Part shown: positions 32,862-44,256 of the stretch, in pieces
How the letters are laid out: each line of letters opens with the position of its first letter
Position numbering within the stretch: position 1 is the stretch's first letter
NCBI RefSeq assembly: GCF_904849725.1
Contig: NC_058521.1
Span: 97,636,244 to 97,700,243 of the forward strand
Source of the DNA: Hordeum vulgare subsp. vulgare
Taxonomy: Eukaryota > Streptophyta > Magnoliopsida > Poales > Poaceae
DNA: 64,000 bases
Reading direction: 5' to 3'
Position numbers and translations under genes: made by a program
The notes under the pieces: model-generated
What the model was told of the DNA's origin: nothing
The model's database searches: none
The model's input: the letters and a program-made list of their open reading frames with translations, nothing else

Positions 32862-34752
32862 AAAACCTTGCTTGTCCTCAAGCAATTCAGTTGACAAACT
32901 AAAAGAGACAAAAGAAAAACTTTTACGAACTCCGTTTGATCTTGTTGTTGCAATTATGCCTAACTCATATCCAGAATTTCAGCAAGATCATAAGCAAATG
33001 ACATCTAGGTCTCATGGCAAACTCATATCAATGGCATAATCAACTAGCGAGCAATAATAATAAGTTTCAAACATCAACACTTTAATCAAAACAATCATGA
33101 AACAGTGCGAACAGATGGTATCTCACTAGCTCTTTGTGAGACCGCAAAACATAAATGCAGACCACCTTCAAAGACCAAGGGCTGACTAAACATTGTAATT
33201 CATGGCAAAGAAGATCCAGTCATAGTCATACTCAACATTAGTCAAAAGCAACGCATAAAAATGACAGAGGTGCTCTCTAATTGGTGCTTTTATAAGAAGA
33301 GGATGACTCAACAGAAACATAAATAGATAGGCCCTTCCCAGAGGGAAGCATTGATTTGAAGAGGTGCGAGAGCTCAAGCTTTGAAAACAGAGATAAATAA
33401 TTTTGGGTGGCATGCCTTCAATGTCAACGCAATGACCAAGAGTTTTCATCATCTTCCATGCTACACATACTATAGGCAGTTCCCAAATAGAAAAGTAAAG
33501 TTTTGACTCCCCCACCACCGATCAATCACACTCCATGACTAGCCGAATACTCGGGTGCCGTCCATACCAACATCAATCCAGGGGGAGTTTTGTTTGCAAT
33601 CATCTTTTTGATTTGAGCATGGAACTGGGCATTCCAATTATCGGTCCCTTTCTCGTGAATGATAGTGAATAAACACATATCGAGGATAACACACCTAGCA
33701 TGGAAGATACTGATAGCCCCCTGTCACTACATGAGCGGTTCGGGCATGCAAAACAGATTATTTCTTGAAGATTTAGAGAGTGGCACATGCAAATTTACTT
33801 GGAACGGCAGGTAGATACCGCATATAGGTAGGTATGGTGGACTCATATAGAACAACTTTGGGTTTATGGAAGTGGATGCACAAGCAATATTCCCGCTTAG
33901 TACAAGTGAAGGCTAGCAAAAGACTGGGAAGCGACCAACTAGAGAGCGACAACAGTCATCAAAATGCATTGAGATTAACCAACATTGAGTGCAAGCATGA
34001 GTAGGACATAAATCACCATGAACATGAATATCATAGAGGCTATGTTGATTTTGTTTCAACTACATGCGTGAACATGTGCCAAGTCAAACCACTTGAATCA
34101 TTCAAAGGAGGATACCATCCTATCATACTACATCATAGTCATCTCAAAATTCATGTTGGCATCCAAGACAAACCATTACAAGCTCCTAGCTAATTAAGCA
34201 TGGCATCGGAAACTATGATCTATAAGTTGTCATTGCAAACATGTTTCTCTCACAACAAAGCTGAACTAGGAACAATGAGCTAGTCATATGTACAAAAACA
34301 AAATAGATCGAGTTCATACCAGCTTTTCCAGGCTCTGTCACTTCATCATATATTGTCATTATTGCCTTTCACTTGCACGACCGAATGATGTGAACAATAA
34401 TAAGAGTGGTCGTGCATTGGACTAAGCTAGAATCTGCAGGCAAACACAAAGGAGAAGACAAAGTAATATGGCTCTTTGACTGATAAACAGATATGCATGC
34501 GAGAGCCACTAAACATTGTAACCATGGTCTTCTACCTTGACCCAAAGAAAAAGAAAACTATTCACACGGGAAAGCTCCCAACAAGCAAGAGAAGAACAAG
34601 AAATCTTTTTCGGTTTTCTCAACTATACAAACACACGAGAAGAAAGCGAGAAAAAGAAATAAACTAGGATGGATGATACAGCGGAAAGGTGTGAACACTG
34701 ACTAACAAAGTGAAAGTGTGAGCATGAATATAAAGTCGGTGAGAAACACGTA
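32862..34752 (-). other. Element D 3' non-coding region
   Basis: 1.9 kb lies between the second ORF and the terminal tract with no supported gene. In minus sense it is collinear with 57040-58615 of E and partly with A. The conserved block is 33780-33850 (plus strand CACATGCAAATTTACTTGGA, then ATAGGTAGGTATGGTGGACT). Confidence 0.8.
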
Positions 34753-34765
34753 CTCCCCCAAGCTT
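34753..34765 (-). promoter_or_regulatory. Element D internal polypurine-like tract
   Basis: The minus strand reads AAGCTTGGGGGAG about 20 nt after the second ORF. It duplicates the terminal tract at 32848-32861, about 1.9 kb away. Confidence 0.55.
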
Positions 34766-34786
34766 AGGCTTTTGGCCTAAGTTGGT

Positions 34787-35854
34787 CTACTCCCATGGAG
34801 GGAAATAACCGTCTCCGGGGTACTCCGGAGTGTACTGAGGGTGCCACTGATGTGTGAGATCCTCTGGCTCCCACTGATAAACTGGCGTCTGGTACTCGAC
34901 TGGTAGCTCGGGCACGGGCGCCTGTGGTGGTTCTATGCCCCAATATGCGTAGATGTCCGAGGGCATAATAATGTACCTGCCTAGATGAAGATTGAACAAA
35001 GAAGGAGCATGCAAGGTAATAGTCTCACGAGTACCCTGACTAAATACCAGGTTATAAATCATCCTCCTATTTATATCTTTATCAAGAAAGTCATGGTGAA
35101 CCATGCTATCATAATCTAGATATCTCTCAGGAAGAAGAATCTCTTCTTCCTCGTCCAGTCTAATAGGTATCTCAAAGTGTCTGGCAAGACGGGTAGCATA
35201 GATACCTCCATAACCAACGCCTTTAGAACGGTTCGTGTTCAACCGTTGAGCTACTATAGCGCCCAAGCTATAAGTTTTGTCATTATAAAGGGCTTCACGC
35301 AAGACCGCAAGATCTGGGGAGCTAAGGGCCCCAGCTTTCCCACGGCCAATCAAACATTTTCCCACGAATAATGAGAAGTACCGAAGCACGGGAAAATGTA
35401 TGCTAGCAGCTCTAGCGCAAGACACTCCTCTCTCCTCTCCTACAGCAATAGTATCGACGAAAGCCTCCAAGTCCCGTGGACGAGGTTCATGAATATCCCC
35501 AACATAAGGTAATTTGCAAACATTGCAAAAATCCTGGAGTGACATGCGCTGGGGGATATCATATAACTTGAACTCAACCATAGGAGGATTCTTCCTTGGA
35601 TAGAAGTTAAATCTTTGAACGAAACTATTAGTGAGGAGGAGGTATTGCGGACACCTATCTTCAACGAAGGCGGTAAGGCCTGCGTTCTCCACCAAGTAGT
35701 ATAAGTCGTCATAAAGTCTGGCGGCGCGTAAGAACACATCGCTTGGCCACTCGCACGCTCGAACTTCTGCAACTTGGGGGACCGGATACTTGGGTTTCTT
35801 CTTCTCATGTTCATCATCCTTGGGGTCACGGCTTGAAGAGCCTCTTAAGAACAT
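34787..35854 (-). CDS. Element D second ORF, ATHILA ORF-1-like protein (355 aa)
   Basis: An uninterrupted frame encodes 355 residues. An acidic and basic N-terminus (DPKDDEHEKKKPKYP) is followed by FLRAARLYDDLYYLVENAGL, QRFNFYPRKNPPMVEFKLYD, MSLQDFCNVCKLP, RYFSLFVGKCLIGRGKAGAL, LGAIVAQRLNTNR and GGIYATRLARHFEIP. This is the pattern of the ATHILA retrotransposon ORF-1 family (Pfam PF03078, from memory), whose role is not established. The C-terminus is Pro/Tyr/Trp-rich. It has no signal peptide or membrane segment that I can see, so an env role is not supported. It stays intact while gag of the same element is frameshifted. E keeps only its last third. Confidence 0.85.
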   Translation of the reverse strand: MFLRGSSSRDPKDDEHEKKKPKYPVPQVAEVRACEWPSDVFLRAARLYDDLYYLVENAGLTAFVEDRCPQYLLLTNSFVQRFNFYPRKNPPMVEFKLYDIPQRMSLQDFCNVCKLPYVGDIHEPRPRDLEAFVDTIAVGEERGVSCARAASIHFPVLRYFSLFVGKCLIGRGKAGALSSPDLAVLREALYNDKTYSLGAIVAQRLNTNRSKGVGYGGIYATRLARHFEIPIRLDEEEEILLPERYLDYDSMVHHDFLDKDINRRMIYNLVFSQGTRETITLHAPSLFNLHLGRYIIMPSDIYAYWGIEPPQAPVPELPVEYQTPVYQWEPEDLTHQWHPQYTPEYPGDGYFPPWE

Positions 35855-36149
35855 CTTTTCCTTTTTCTATCTCTGAAATTTTTAGTGACTCTAAGGAAAA
35901 GTGAACACGGCTCAACGAAACTCATAGCAACTACTCCAACAAGTGCCTAGATGCCATATCACGCATCAAAACTACTTGGGACCAGCTAAAATTAGCATGC
36001 AAAGCTCAAGAACAGGGTCACCAAGGCAGCAAAAATACGCAACGAATAGGGCACTAGAGCAAAAACTAATTGGACCAATGGAGGAGACACATACCAAGGA
36101 GCAATTTCCCCAAAACAGTTTGGTGAATGGGGCTTTGCACAAGGAGATC

Positions 36150-36480
36150 GAAAATCGGAGAAAGAAGAGCAAGAACACGGGTTTGAGCTGCGAAACAATT
36201 TTTTCTGGAGGTAGGAGAAGCAGATGGGAGCTAGAATAAGTGGAGGGGGGACACGTGGGCCCCACAAGCCTAGTAGGCGCAGCCAGGGGGTGCCCGCGCC
36301 TCCAAGACTTGTGGACCACTCGTGCAGCCCCCTAACTAGCTCTCCGTCTCAGAATTTTTCAAAAATTCCAGAAAAAATCATACTTGATTTTCAGGACATT
36401 CAGAGAACTTTTATTTTCGGCGTACTTTTCTATGGGACGCAAAAAAAGCAGAAAACAGGGAAAACTAAAGCTAAATCTAT
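36150..36480 (-). promoter_or_regulatory. Element D internal LTR-like leader with GC inverted repeat
   Basis: In minus sense the order is AAAAGTTCTCTGAA, TGATTTTTTCTGGAAT, then the inverted repeat at 36250-36320 (GGTCCACAAG, GGCGCGGGCACCCCCTGG, GCGCC, AGGCTTGTGGGGCCCAC), then CCAGAAAAAATTG. The D LTR shows the same order before its transcript start region. It precedes the second ORF start at 35854 by about 0.3-0.5 kb. No clear TATA box is visible here. Confidence 0.55.
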
Positions 36481-36654
36481 CATTTTTCTTCTAAGCAACC
36501 GAAGGTGAAAGTTTGGAACAGAGGTTTGTGACTTCTCGATTCATCCATCTCATGGTCATCGAAATAAATTCGTCAATGAGGTTGATCAAGTCTCCTTGAC
36601 AAACCTTTTCGAATCGCATAAAAAAGAACGGAGAATTTTTGAATAGTCACTAGG

Positions 36655-39373
36655 TTACCTCAATGGGATGTGCATATCCCCAACAAGCAAATCATACTTC
36701 ATCTTGACAGTAGGTATAGGGCATTCAAAGCTCCCAATAAGAATCGATGAACTTTTTTCGATAGCATTGATGCAATGTACTCGATATTGTTTCTTCAGAA
36801 AATGCAGCGTATGCTCATTACCATTGACATGGAAAGTGACATTGCCTTTGTTGCAATCAATAACAGCCCCTGCAGTGTTTATAAAGGGTCTTCCAAGGAT
36901 GACCGCCATGGCATCATCCTCGGGAATATCCAGAATAACAAAGTCTGTTAAGATAGTAACGTTAGCAACCACAACAGGCACATCCTCGCAAATGCCGATA
37001 GGGAAAGCAGTTGATTTGTCTGCCATTTGCAAGGAGATTTTAGTGGGTGTCAACTTATCCAATTCAAGTCTACGGTAAAGATAAAGAGGCATAACACTAA
37101 CACCGGCTCCAAGATCGCATAAAGTTGTTCTAACGTAGATGCCTTTAATGGAGCAAGGTATAGTGGGCACTCCGGGATCACCTAGTTTCTTAGGAGTTCC
37201 ACCCTTGAACGTATAATTGGCAAGCATGGTGGAAATCTCAACCTCAGATATCCTCCTCTTATTAGTCACAATATCTTTCACGTACTTGGCATAGGGAGAC
37301 ATTTTGAGCATATTTGTCAAACGCATTTGCAGAAAGACAGGTCTAATCATTTCAACAAATCGCTCAAAATCCTCATCATCTTTTTTCTTGGATGGTTTGG
37401 GAGGAAAGGGCATGGGTTTCTGAACCCATGGTTCCCTTTCTTTACCATGCTTCCTAGCAGCAAAATCGTTCTTATCGTATCTCCAATTCTTAGGTTGTGG
37501 GTTATCAAGATCAACAGGTTCAATCTCCACATCCTTATAATTTCTAGGTTGAGCATCTTCATGAGCATCACTATCGATATTATCATTAGGCTCATGTTCA
37601 TCACCAGATTGCGTTTCAGCATCAGAAACAGAGACATCGTTTGGACTCTCAGGTGTAACAGCAACAGGGTTGCTAGCGTGCAAGTTCCTATCATCTTTCT
37701 TCTTCTTCCTAGGATGACTAGGTGCATCAGTGCTAACTCCTTGAGAATCTTGTTCAGTTCTCTTAGGATGACCCTCAGGATACAAAGGTTCATGGGTCAT
37801 TCTACCGCCTGTAGTGACGACTCTGACAAAATTGTCATTCAACTCATTGAGCAAGTCATTTTGAGCCTTAAGTACTTGTTCTACTTGAGTGGTGACCATA
37901 GAGGCATGTTTACTCAACAACTTAAGATCATTGATGTTTCTGTCCACACAAGCACTTAAATGAGTAAGCATACGAGCATTCTATTCCAATTGTCTGCTAA
38001 CATAATCATTGAAACTTTGTTGTTTGGCAACAAAGTTATCAAATTCATCCAGGCATAAGCTAGCAGGTTTATCAAAAGGAATATCACTCTCATTGAATCT
38101 ACGAAGAGAATTTACCTCTACTACCTGTATCGGGTTATCAAGACCATGGATCTCTTCGATAGGTGGTAGATTTTTGACATCTTCAGATTTAATGCCTTTC
38201 TCTTTCATAGATTTCTTAGCTTCTTGCATATCTTCAGGACTGAGGAATAGAATACCTCTTTTCTTAGGAGTTGGCTTCGGAGGTGGTTCGGGAATAGTCC
38301 AAGCATTCTCATTGCACAAGATATTATTCAATAGGATCTCAGCTTGTTCTACGGTTCGTTCCCTAAAAAACAACCAGCACAACTATCTAGGTGGTCTCTA
38401 GAAGCATCGGTTAGTCCATTATAGAAGATATCAAGTATTTCATTCTTCTCAAGAGGGTGATCGGGCAAAGCATTCAGTAGCTGGACAAGCCTCCCCCAAG
38501 CTTGTGGGAGACTCTCTTCTTCAACTTGCGCAAAGTTGTATATTTCCTGCAAGGCAGCTTGCTTCTTATGGGCAGGGAAATATTTTTCAGAGAAGTAGTA
38601 GATCATATCTTGGGGACTACGCACACAACCAGGAGCAAGAGAAGTGAACCAAGTCTTAGCATCATCCTTTAGCGAGAAAGGAAATAGCTTAAGGATATAG
38701 TAGTGGCAGATCTTTTCCTCACTCGTGAATAGGTGGCTATATCATGCAGTTTGGTAAGATGTGCTACAACCGTTTCAGACTCATAACCGTGAAAAGGATC
38801 AAATTTGACCAGAGTGATTAACTCAGGGTCGACAGAGAATTCATAATCCTTATCGGTCACAAATATAGGCGAAGTAGCAAACTGCGGGTCGTATTTCATC
38901 CTAGCGTTCACAGATTTTTCTTTCCACTTGCGCAGTAATCTCTCAACATCATAGCTATCCTTACAAGCAAGAAAGTCCTCAGCTATCTCTCCCTCCATAA
39001 CATAACCCTCAGGCATATCAGGCAATTCATATCTAGGAGAGCTAGTTCTAACAGGCAAAATAGCAGGTTCTACTTCAATAATCTCAGTAGTTTCAGAAGT
39101 ATCATCACATCTAGCAGCAACTCTAGCAATTTGTGCATCAAGGAATGCACCTAGTGGAAAAGTAGTATCAAGCATAGGATCATCACAAGTATCATGGACA
39201 ACAGAAGTAGCATCATCAAGCACAGGCGACAGATCAAAATTTCTAGGAGGAGGTGGTGTCGCAAACTTACTCATAACTGAAGGTGAATCAAGTGCAGAGC
39301 TAGATGGCAGTTCCTTACCTGTCCTCGTAGTTGAGGGCAAGACTTTAGTTCTTGGATCTTTCAGATTCCTCAT
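36655..39373 (-). pseudogene. Element D gag-protease, two frameshifts and one stop
   Basis: ATG at 39373 opens MRNLKDPRTKVLPSTTR. The gag core is split by a frameshift near 38740 (HDIATYSRV where E reads HDIATLFTSEE) and another near 38370. A stop at about 37978 separates the last frame (36655-37971), which holds a lysine-rich linker and the retropepsin-like domain CDLGAGVSVMPLYLYRRL with AVILGRPFINTAGA. Comparison with the near-intact E copy locates each lesion. There is no RT after protease. It would encode the particle protein and a protease. Confidence 0.9.
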
Positions 39374-39423
39374 AGTGATCAGCACACGTAAATCCCAAGT
39401 GACTCAAAGAATATAGCTATGCT

Positions 39424-39441
39424 TCCCCGGCAACAACACCA
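39424..39441 (-). promoter_or_regulatory. Element D primer binding site (tRNA-Asp type, mutated)
   Basis: The minus strand TGGTGTTGTTGCCGGGGA differs from the B/C/E site by three C-to-T changes. These are consistent with deamination after insertion. Confidence 0.85.
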
Positions 39442-39452
39442 GAAAAAGGTCT

Positions 39453-40905
39453 TGATAACCCGCAAGTATAGGGGATCGCAACAATTTTCGAGGGTAGAGT
39501 ATTCAACCCAAATTTGTTGATTCAACACAAGGGGAAGCCAAAGAATATTCTCAAGTATTAGCAGTTGATTTGTCAATTCAACCACACCTGAAAGACTTAG
39601 TATCTACAGAAAAGTATCAGTAGCAGAGTAGTGTGATAGCAACAGTAGCAACAGTAACCAATAGCAATAGTGACAGCAGTAGCAGCAGAGTAACAGTAGC
39701 AGCAGTGACAGCAGTAGCGACAGAGTAACAGTAGTGGTAGTGACAGCAGTAGCAATAAAGTAATGTAGCAAGGACTAGTAAGAAAAACTTGTAGGCATTG
39801 GATCGGTGATGGATGATTATGCCGGATGGTATTCATCATGCAACAGTTATAACACGGAGAGATATGTAACTAGCTACAGTTCGTCAATGTAATGTAGGCA
39901 TGTATTCCGTATGTAGTCATACGTGCTTAGGGAAAAGAACTTGCATGACATCTATTGTCCATCCCTCCCGTGGCAGCATGGTCCTAATGGAAACTACAGG
40001 ATATTAAGGTTCTCCTTTTAATAAAGAACCGGACCAACGCATTAACATTTAATGAATACACGAAGTCCTCATACTATGGTCATCTCCGGGAGTGGTTCCG
40101 GCTATTGTCACTCCGGGGTTGCCAGGTCATAACACATAGTAGGTGACTACAACTTGCAAGATAGGATCAAGAACACACATATATTGGTGACAACATAATA
40201 GGTTCAGATCTGAAATCATGGCACTCGGGCCCTAGTGACAAGCATTAAGCATGACAAAGTAGTAGCAACATCAATCTCAGAACATAGTGGATACTAGGGA
40301 TCAATCCCCGTCAAAACTAACTCGATTACATGATAGATCTCATCCAACCCATCACCATCCAGCAAGCCTACGATGAGATTACGCACGAACGGTGAAGAGA
40401 ATCATGGAATTGGCGATGAAGGAAGGTTGGTGATGACGATGGCGACGATCTCCCTTCTTCGGAGCCCAGAACAGACTCCAGATCTGCCCTCCAGAGGAAG
40501 AACAGGAGGTGGCGGTGCCTCCGTATCGTAAAACGTGATGAACTCTTCTCCTTGATTTTTTTCCGGACGAAAGGGACTAAATAGAGCTGGATTTGGAGGC
40601 GGTGGAGCTTTGTGAGCCCCACAAGCCTGCCAGGCGTGGCCAGGGGGCCCGCGCCTAGTGGGCTTGTGGGATCCATGCTCCACTTCTTCGGTTGATTCTT
40701 GCGCCTGTATTTTTATATATTCCACAAAAAATCCCCGTAAATTTCCAGGTCATTCCGAGAACTTTTATTTCTGCGCAAAAACAACACCATGGCAATTCTG
40801 CGGGAAAAAACGTTAGTCCGGGTTAGTTCCATTCAAATCATGCAAATTAGAGACCAAAACAAGGGCAAAAGAGTTTGGAAAAGTAGATACGACGGAGACG
40901 TATCA
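39453..40905 (-). repeat. Element D 5' LTR (1453 bp)
   Basis: It mirrors 31394-32847. The AGC/AAC-rich tract is at 39605-39765 and the GC inverted repeat at about 40605-40680. In minus sense it starts TGATACGTCTCCGTCGTATC. Confidence 0.95.
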
Positions 40906-40910
40906 GGATA
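40906..40910. repeat. Target-site duplication GGATA, right copy (element D)
   Basis: This is the partner of 31389-31393. The C coding frame resumes immediately after it. Confidence 0.94.
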
Positions 40911-42105
40911 CCCGTTGGATCAACGTGAATACTTTAGGGATTATCGCCTGACTCAAAAAAGGGAAACTATTATGGGTTCAAATTCATATGTTGAAATGGT
41001 ATGCTTGGGATCTATGCTTGAGATATGATATTACTTGTTGCTCTAGGATGAAGTCTAAACACCTTCCCTTTTCTTGTAAATTTAATGCTAATGAAACCTT
41101 GGCTTCTTATGCTAATGGTATATATGATTACTATGATGTGGAACAAATAGAAGAGTTTGTTGCTTTTATGGGTGCTTATGAAATTGAAGCTCTGTTTAAA
41201 AAGTGTGATGATAATGATGATGTTGTTTACCGATCTGAAAATTTGGTTATGATTCGTTATTGTTAAACTAATTATGAATATAATGCCCATATTTATTGAT
41301 TTATGGAGAAATTCTCTGCTGCCCAAGAAGAGACTAATATTTTGCAGGAAACTATGGAAGAAGAAAATGCTGAAACTGTGAGCTCATTAGATGAAAAAGA
41401 TGACGAGGAGAGCGAAGAACAAAAGGAGGAAGAGCGGACTAGCTACCCGTGCCCACCATCTAATGAGAGTAACTCTTCAACTCATACATTGTTTAATTTC
41501 CCTTCTTCTTACCGAAGGATGAATGCTATGTTGATTGCTATGATCCATTGGATTCGTTTGAAATATCCCTTTTTGATGAACTTGATGCTTGCTATGCTTG
41601 TGGCCATGATGCCAATATGAATGGTGCTTATGAAGATGAACTTGCTATAGTTCCTTATGTTAAACATGAAATTGTTGCTATCACACCCACTTATGATAGT
41701 CCTATTATCTTTTTGAACTCTCCCAACTACAATATATCGAAGAAGTTTGCTCTTATTAGGGATTACATAGATGGGTTGCCTTCTACTATTACACATGATG
41801 ATTTTGATGAATATAATATGCATGTGCTTGCTTCTCCTACTTGCAATTATTATGAGAGAGGAATTACATCTCCACCTCTCTATGTTTCCAATACGATAAA
41901 ATTGCAAGAAACTGCTTATGCTATGTATTGGCCTTTACTTGATGTGCATGAATTGTTCTTTTATGACATGCCAATGCATATGAAGAGAGTTAGACTTCGT
42001 CATTTCATGATATATGTTACCTTGTGCTCACTACTAAATTACAAATCATTGTTAATTAAAATTGGCTTAGATATACCTTGGGATCTGGGTGGATCCATTA
42101 CTTGA
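40911..42105 (+). pseudogene. Element C polyprotein, main part (unknown, no pol domains)
   Basis: It continues in frame from 31393, then changes frame near 40998, has a stop at about 41264, and shifts again near 41512. Recognisable stretches are KWYAWDLCLRYDITCCSRMK, YDYYDVEQIEEFVAFMGAYE, an acidic run of Glu/Asp/Lys (41350-41440), DSFEISLFDELDACYACG, IVPYVKHEIVAITPTYDSPI and PPLYVSNTIKLQ. No gag zinc knuckle, protease, RT or integrase motif is present. Similar proteins occur in non-autonomous Triticeae Ty3 families as I recall, but I know no function for them. Confidence 0.65.
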
Positions 42106-42909
42106 GTACTTTATGCCTAGCTTAATGGCTTTAAAGAAAGCGCCACCTGGGAGACAACCCGGAAGTTTTAGAGAGTTATTTATTTCTGTTGAGTGCTTTT
42201 ATATAGTTTAAAAACAAAAAAAATATAGAGGGGAACTTAAAACTTTTTCAAAAAGAGAAGCGATTGAAAGGTGATGCATTGCGAAAGTGAGGGTCGACCT
42301 TGAACACTTGTGTTCATGCTCATGGAAATAATGTAGAATTTTTCATGGAAGTTTCTCACAAAAATAATTATCCCCTTGTACAATTCCATTGTATTATAAA
42401 AATAATGTGCCAAGTAAAGCCTTTATGATTAGTTTGGGTGATGGTTGTTTGATCATGCTGAAAAAGACAGAAACTTTGCACTCACGAAATCATTTCTCAT
42501 TTCTATACATATAGCGCTATTGATTTGATTCTTTTTTATGCTGACTGATATACAAATTACCTTAATTATCATAATTTGTTCAGAATTTTTGGAGTATCAT
42601 AAGTATGGTATGTGTTCAGATTACTACAGATTGTTCTGTTTTTGACAGATTCTGTTTTCTATGCATTGTTCTCTTATTTTGATGAATCTATGGGTAGTAT
42701 CGGGGGGTATGAACCATGGTGAATTTGGATTACAGTAGATATAATGCTAATATGAATTTGGAATGAGTTCACAACAGTACTTAAAGTGGTGATTTACTTT
42801 ATTATACTAACGGATCTCACGAAGGTTTTGTTGAGTTTTGTGTGATTGAAGTTTTCAAGTTTTGGGTGAGACCACGATGGATGAAGGAATAAGGAGAGGC
42901 AAGAGCCTA

Positions 42910-42976
42910 AGCTTGGGGATGACTGAGGCACCCCAAGGTAATATTCAAGGAAGACTCAAGCGTCTAAGCTTGGGGA
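42910..42976 (+). promoter_or_regulatory. Two internal polypurine-like tracts of element C
   Basis: AAGCTTGGGGATG starts at 42910 and again at 42966, identical to the terminal tract at 45013. The spacer is GGCACCCC-rich. They stand about 0.8 kb after the last codons. Confidence 0.55.
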
Positions 42977-44145
42977 TGCCCCGGAAGGCATCCCCTCTTT
43001 CGTCTACAATCTATCGGTAATTTTACTCGGAGCTATATTTTTATTCGTCACATGATATGTGCAAATGCTTGGAGCATCTTTTGTGTTTATTTTTCCTTTT
43101 TCTTTTATGCACCATGCTGGTATGAGATAGTCCTTGGTTGATTTATAGAATGCTCTTTGCACTTCACTTATATCTTTTGAGTATGGCTTTATAGAATGTT
43201 TCATGTGCTTCACTTATATCATTTGAAGTTTGGATTGCCTGTTTCCCTACACATAGAAAATCGCCATTTGTAGAATTTTCTTTTGCTTCACTTATATTTG
43301 TTAGAGCGGGGCATATCTTTTGTAGAAATAATTAAACTCTCATGCTTTGCTTATACCTATTTAGAGAGTTAACAGGAGTTGGTCATTGACATGGTTAGTC
43401 ATAAAATCCTACATAAAACTTCTAGGTCACTGAATATGATATGTTTGATTCCTTGCAATAGTTCTGCGACATGAAGATGTGATATGAGAGTCATGCTAGT
43501 GAGTAATTGTGTATTCGTAGAAATACTTGTGTTAAGGTTTGTGATTCCTGTAGCATGCACGTATGGTGAACCGTTATGTGACGAGGTCGGAGCATGATTT
43601 ATTTATTGATTGTCATCCTTTGTGTGGAGGTCGGGATCACGCGATGGTTAACTCCAACTAACCCTTCCCCTAGGAGCATGCGTGTAGTACCTTGTTTTGA
43701 TGACTAATAGACTTTTGCAATAAGTATGTGAGTTCTTTATGACTAATGTTGAGTCCATGGATTATACGCACTCTCACCCTTCCACCATTGCTAGCCTCTC
43801 TAGTACCGCGCAACTTTCGCCGGTGCATTACACCCACCATATACCCTTCCTCAAAACAGCCACCATACCTACCTATTATGGCATTTCCATAGCCATTCCG
43901 AGATATATTTCCATGCAACTTCCATCGTTCTGTTTATTATGACACGCACCATCATTGTCATATTGCTTTGCATGATCGTAAGATAGCTAGCATGATGTTT
44001 TCATGGCTTGTCCGTTTTTTGATGTCATTGCTATGCTAGATCATTGCACATCCTGGTACACCGCCGGAGGCATTCATATAGAGTCATATTTTGTTCTAAA
44101 TATCGAGTTGTAAGTAAATAGAAGTGTGATGATCATCATTATTAG

Positions 44146-44256
44146 AGCATTGTCCCATGTGAGGAAGTAATAAAAGAGGCCAATGAATCCCAAATAAAAA
44201 AAGAGGCCACATAAGCCCACCAAAAAAATGAGAGAAAAGAGAGAAGGGACAATGCT
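44146..44256. repeat. 111-bp inverted-repeat segment in element C
   Basis: AGCATTGTCCC at 44146-44156 is the exact reverse complement of GGGACAATGCT at 44246-44256. The interior is AAAGAGGCC-rich with two similar halves. It could be a short MITE-like insertion or a structured RNA element; no duplicated target is obvious. Confidence 0.55.

Larger units (their letters stand above)
31394..40905 (-). mobile_element. Element D: complete pol-less Athila-like Ty3 retrotransposon
   Basis: Both LTRs (31394-32847 and 39453-40905), primer site, gag-protease, internal LTR-like leader, ATHILA-type second ORF, internal and terminal polypurine tracts and flanking GGATA are all present in 9512 bp. There is no RT, RNase H or integrase and no space for them, so it is non-autonomous by structure. 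Hand comparison of about 370 bp of the two LTRs shows about 15 differences. It is the same family as E, with an LTR like the 5' LTR of A. Confidence 0.95.

Noticed and set aside
34787..35854. ATHILA-type ORF as a viral envelope protein
   Set aside because: No signal peptide, transmembrane segment or furin-like site is visible. The protein is soluble-looking, so an env role is not supported by the sequence.
37327..37959. 210-codon plus-strand frame opposite D gag-protease
   Set aside because: It is the antisense shadow of the real minus-strand frame, which has gag and protease motifs and a near-identical counterpart in E. Similar shadows lie at 38009-38401, 53470-53817, 54399-54815 and 54865-55380.
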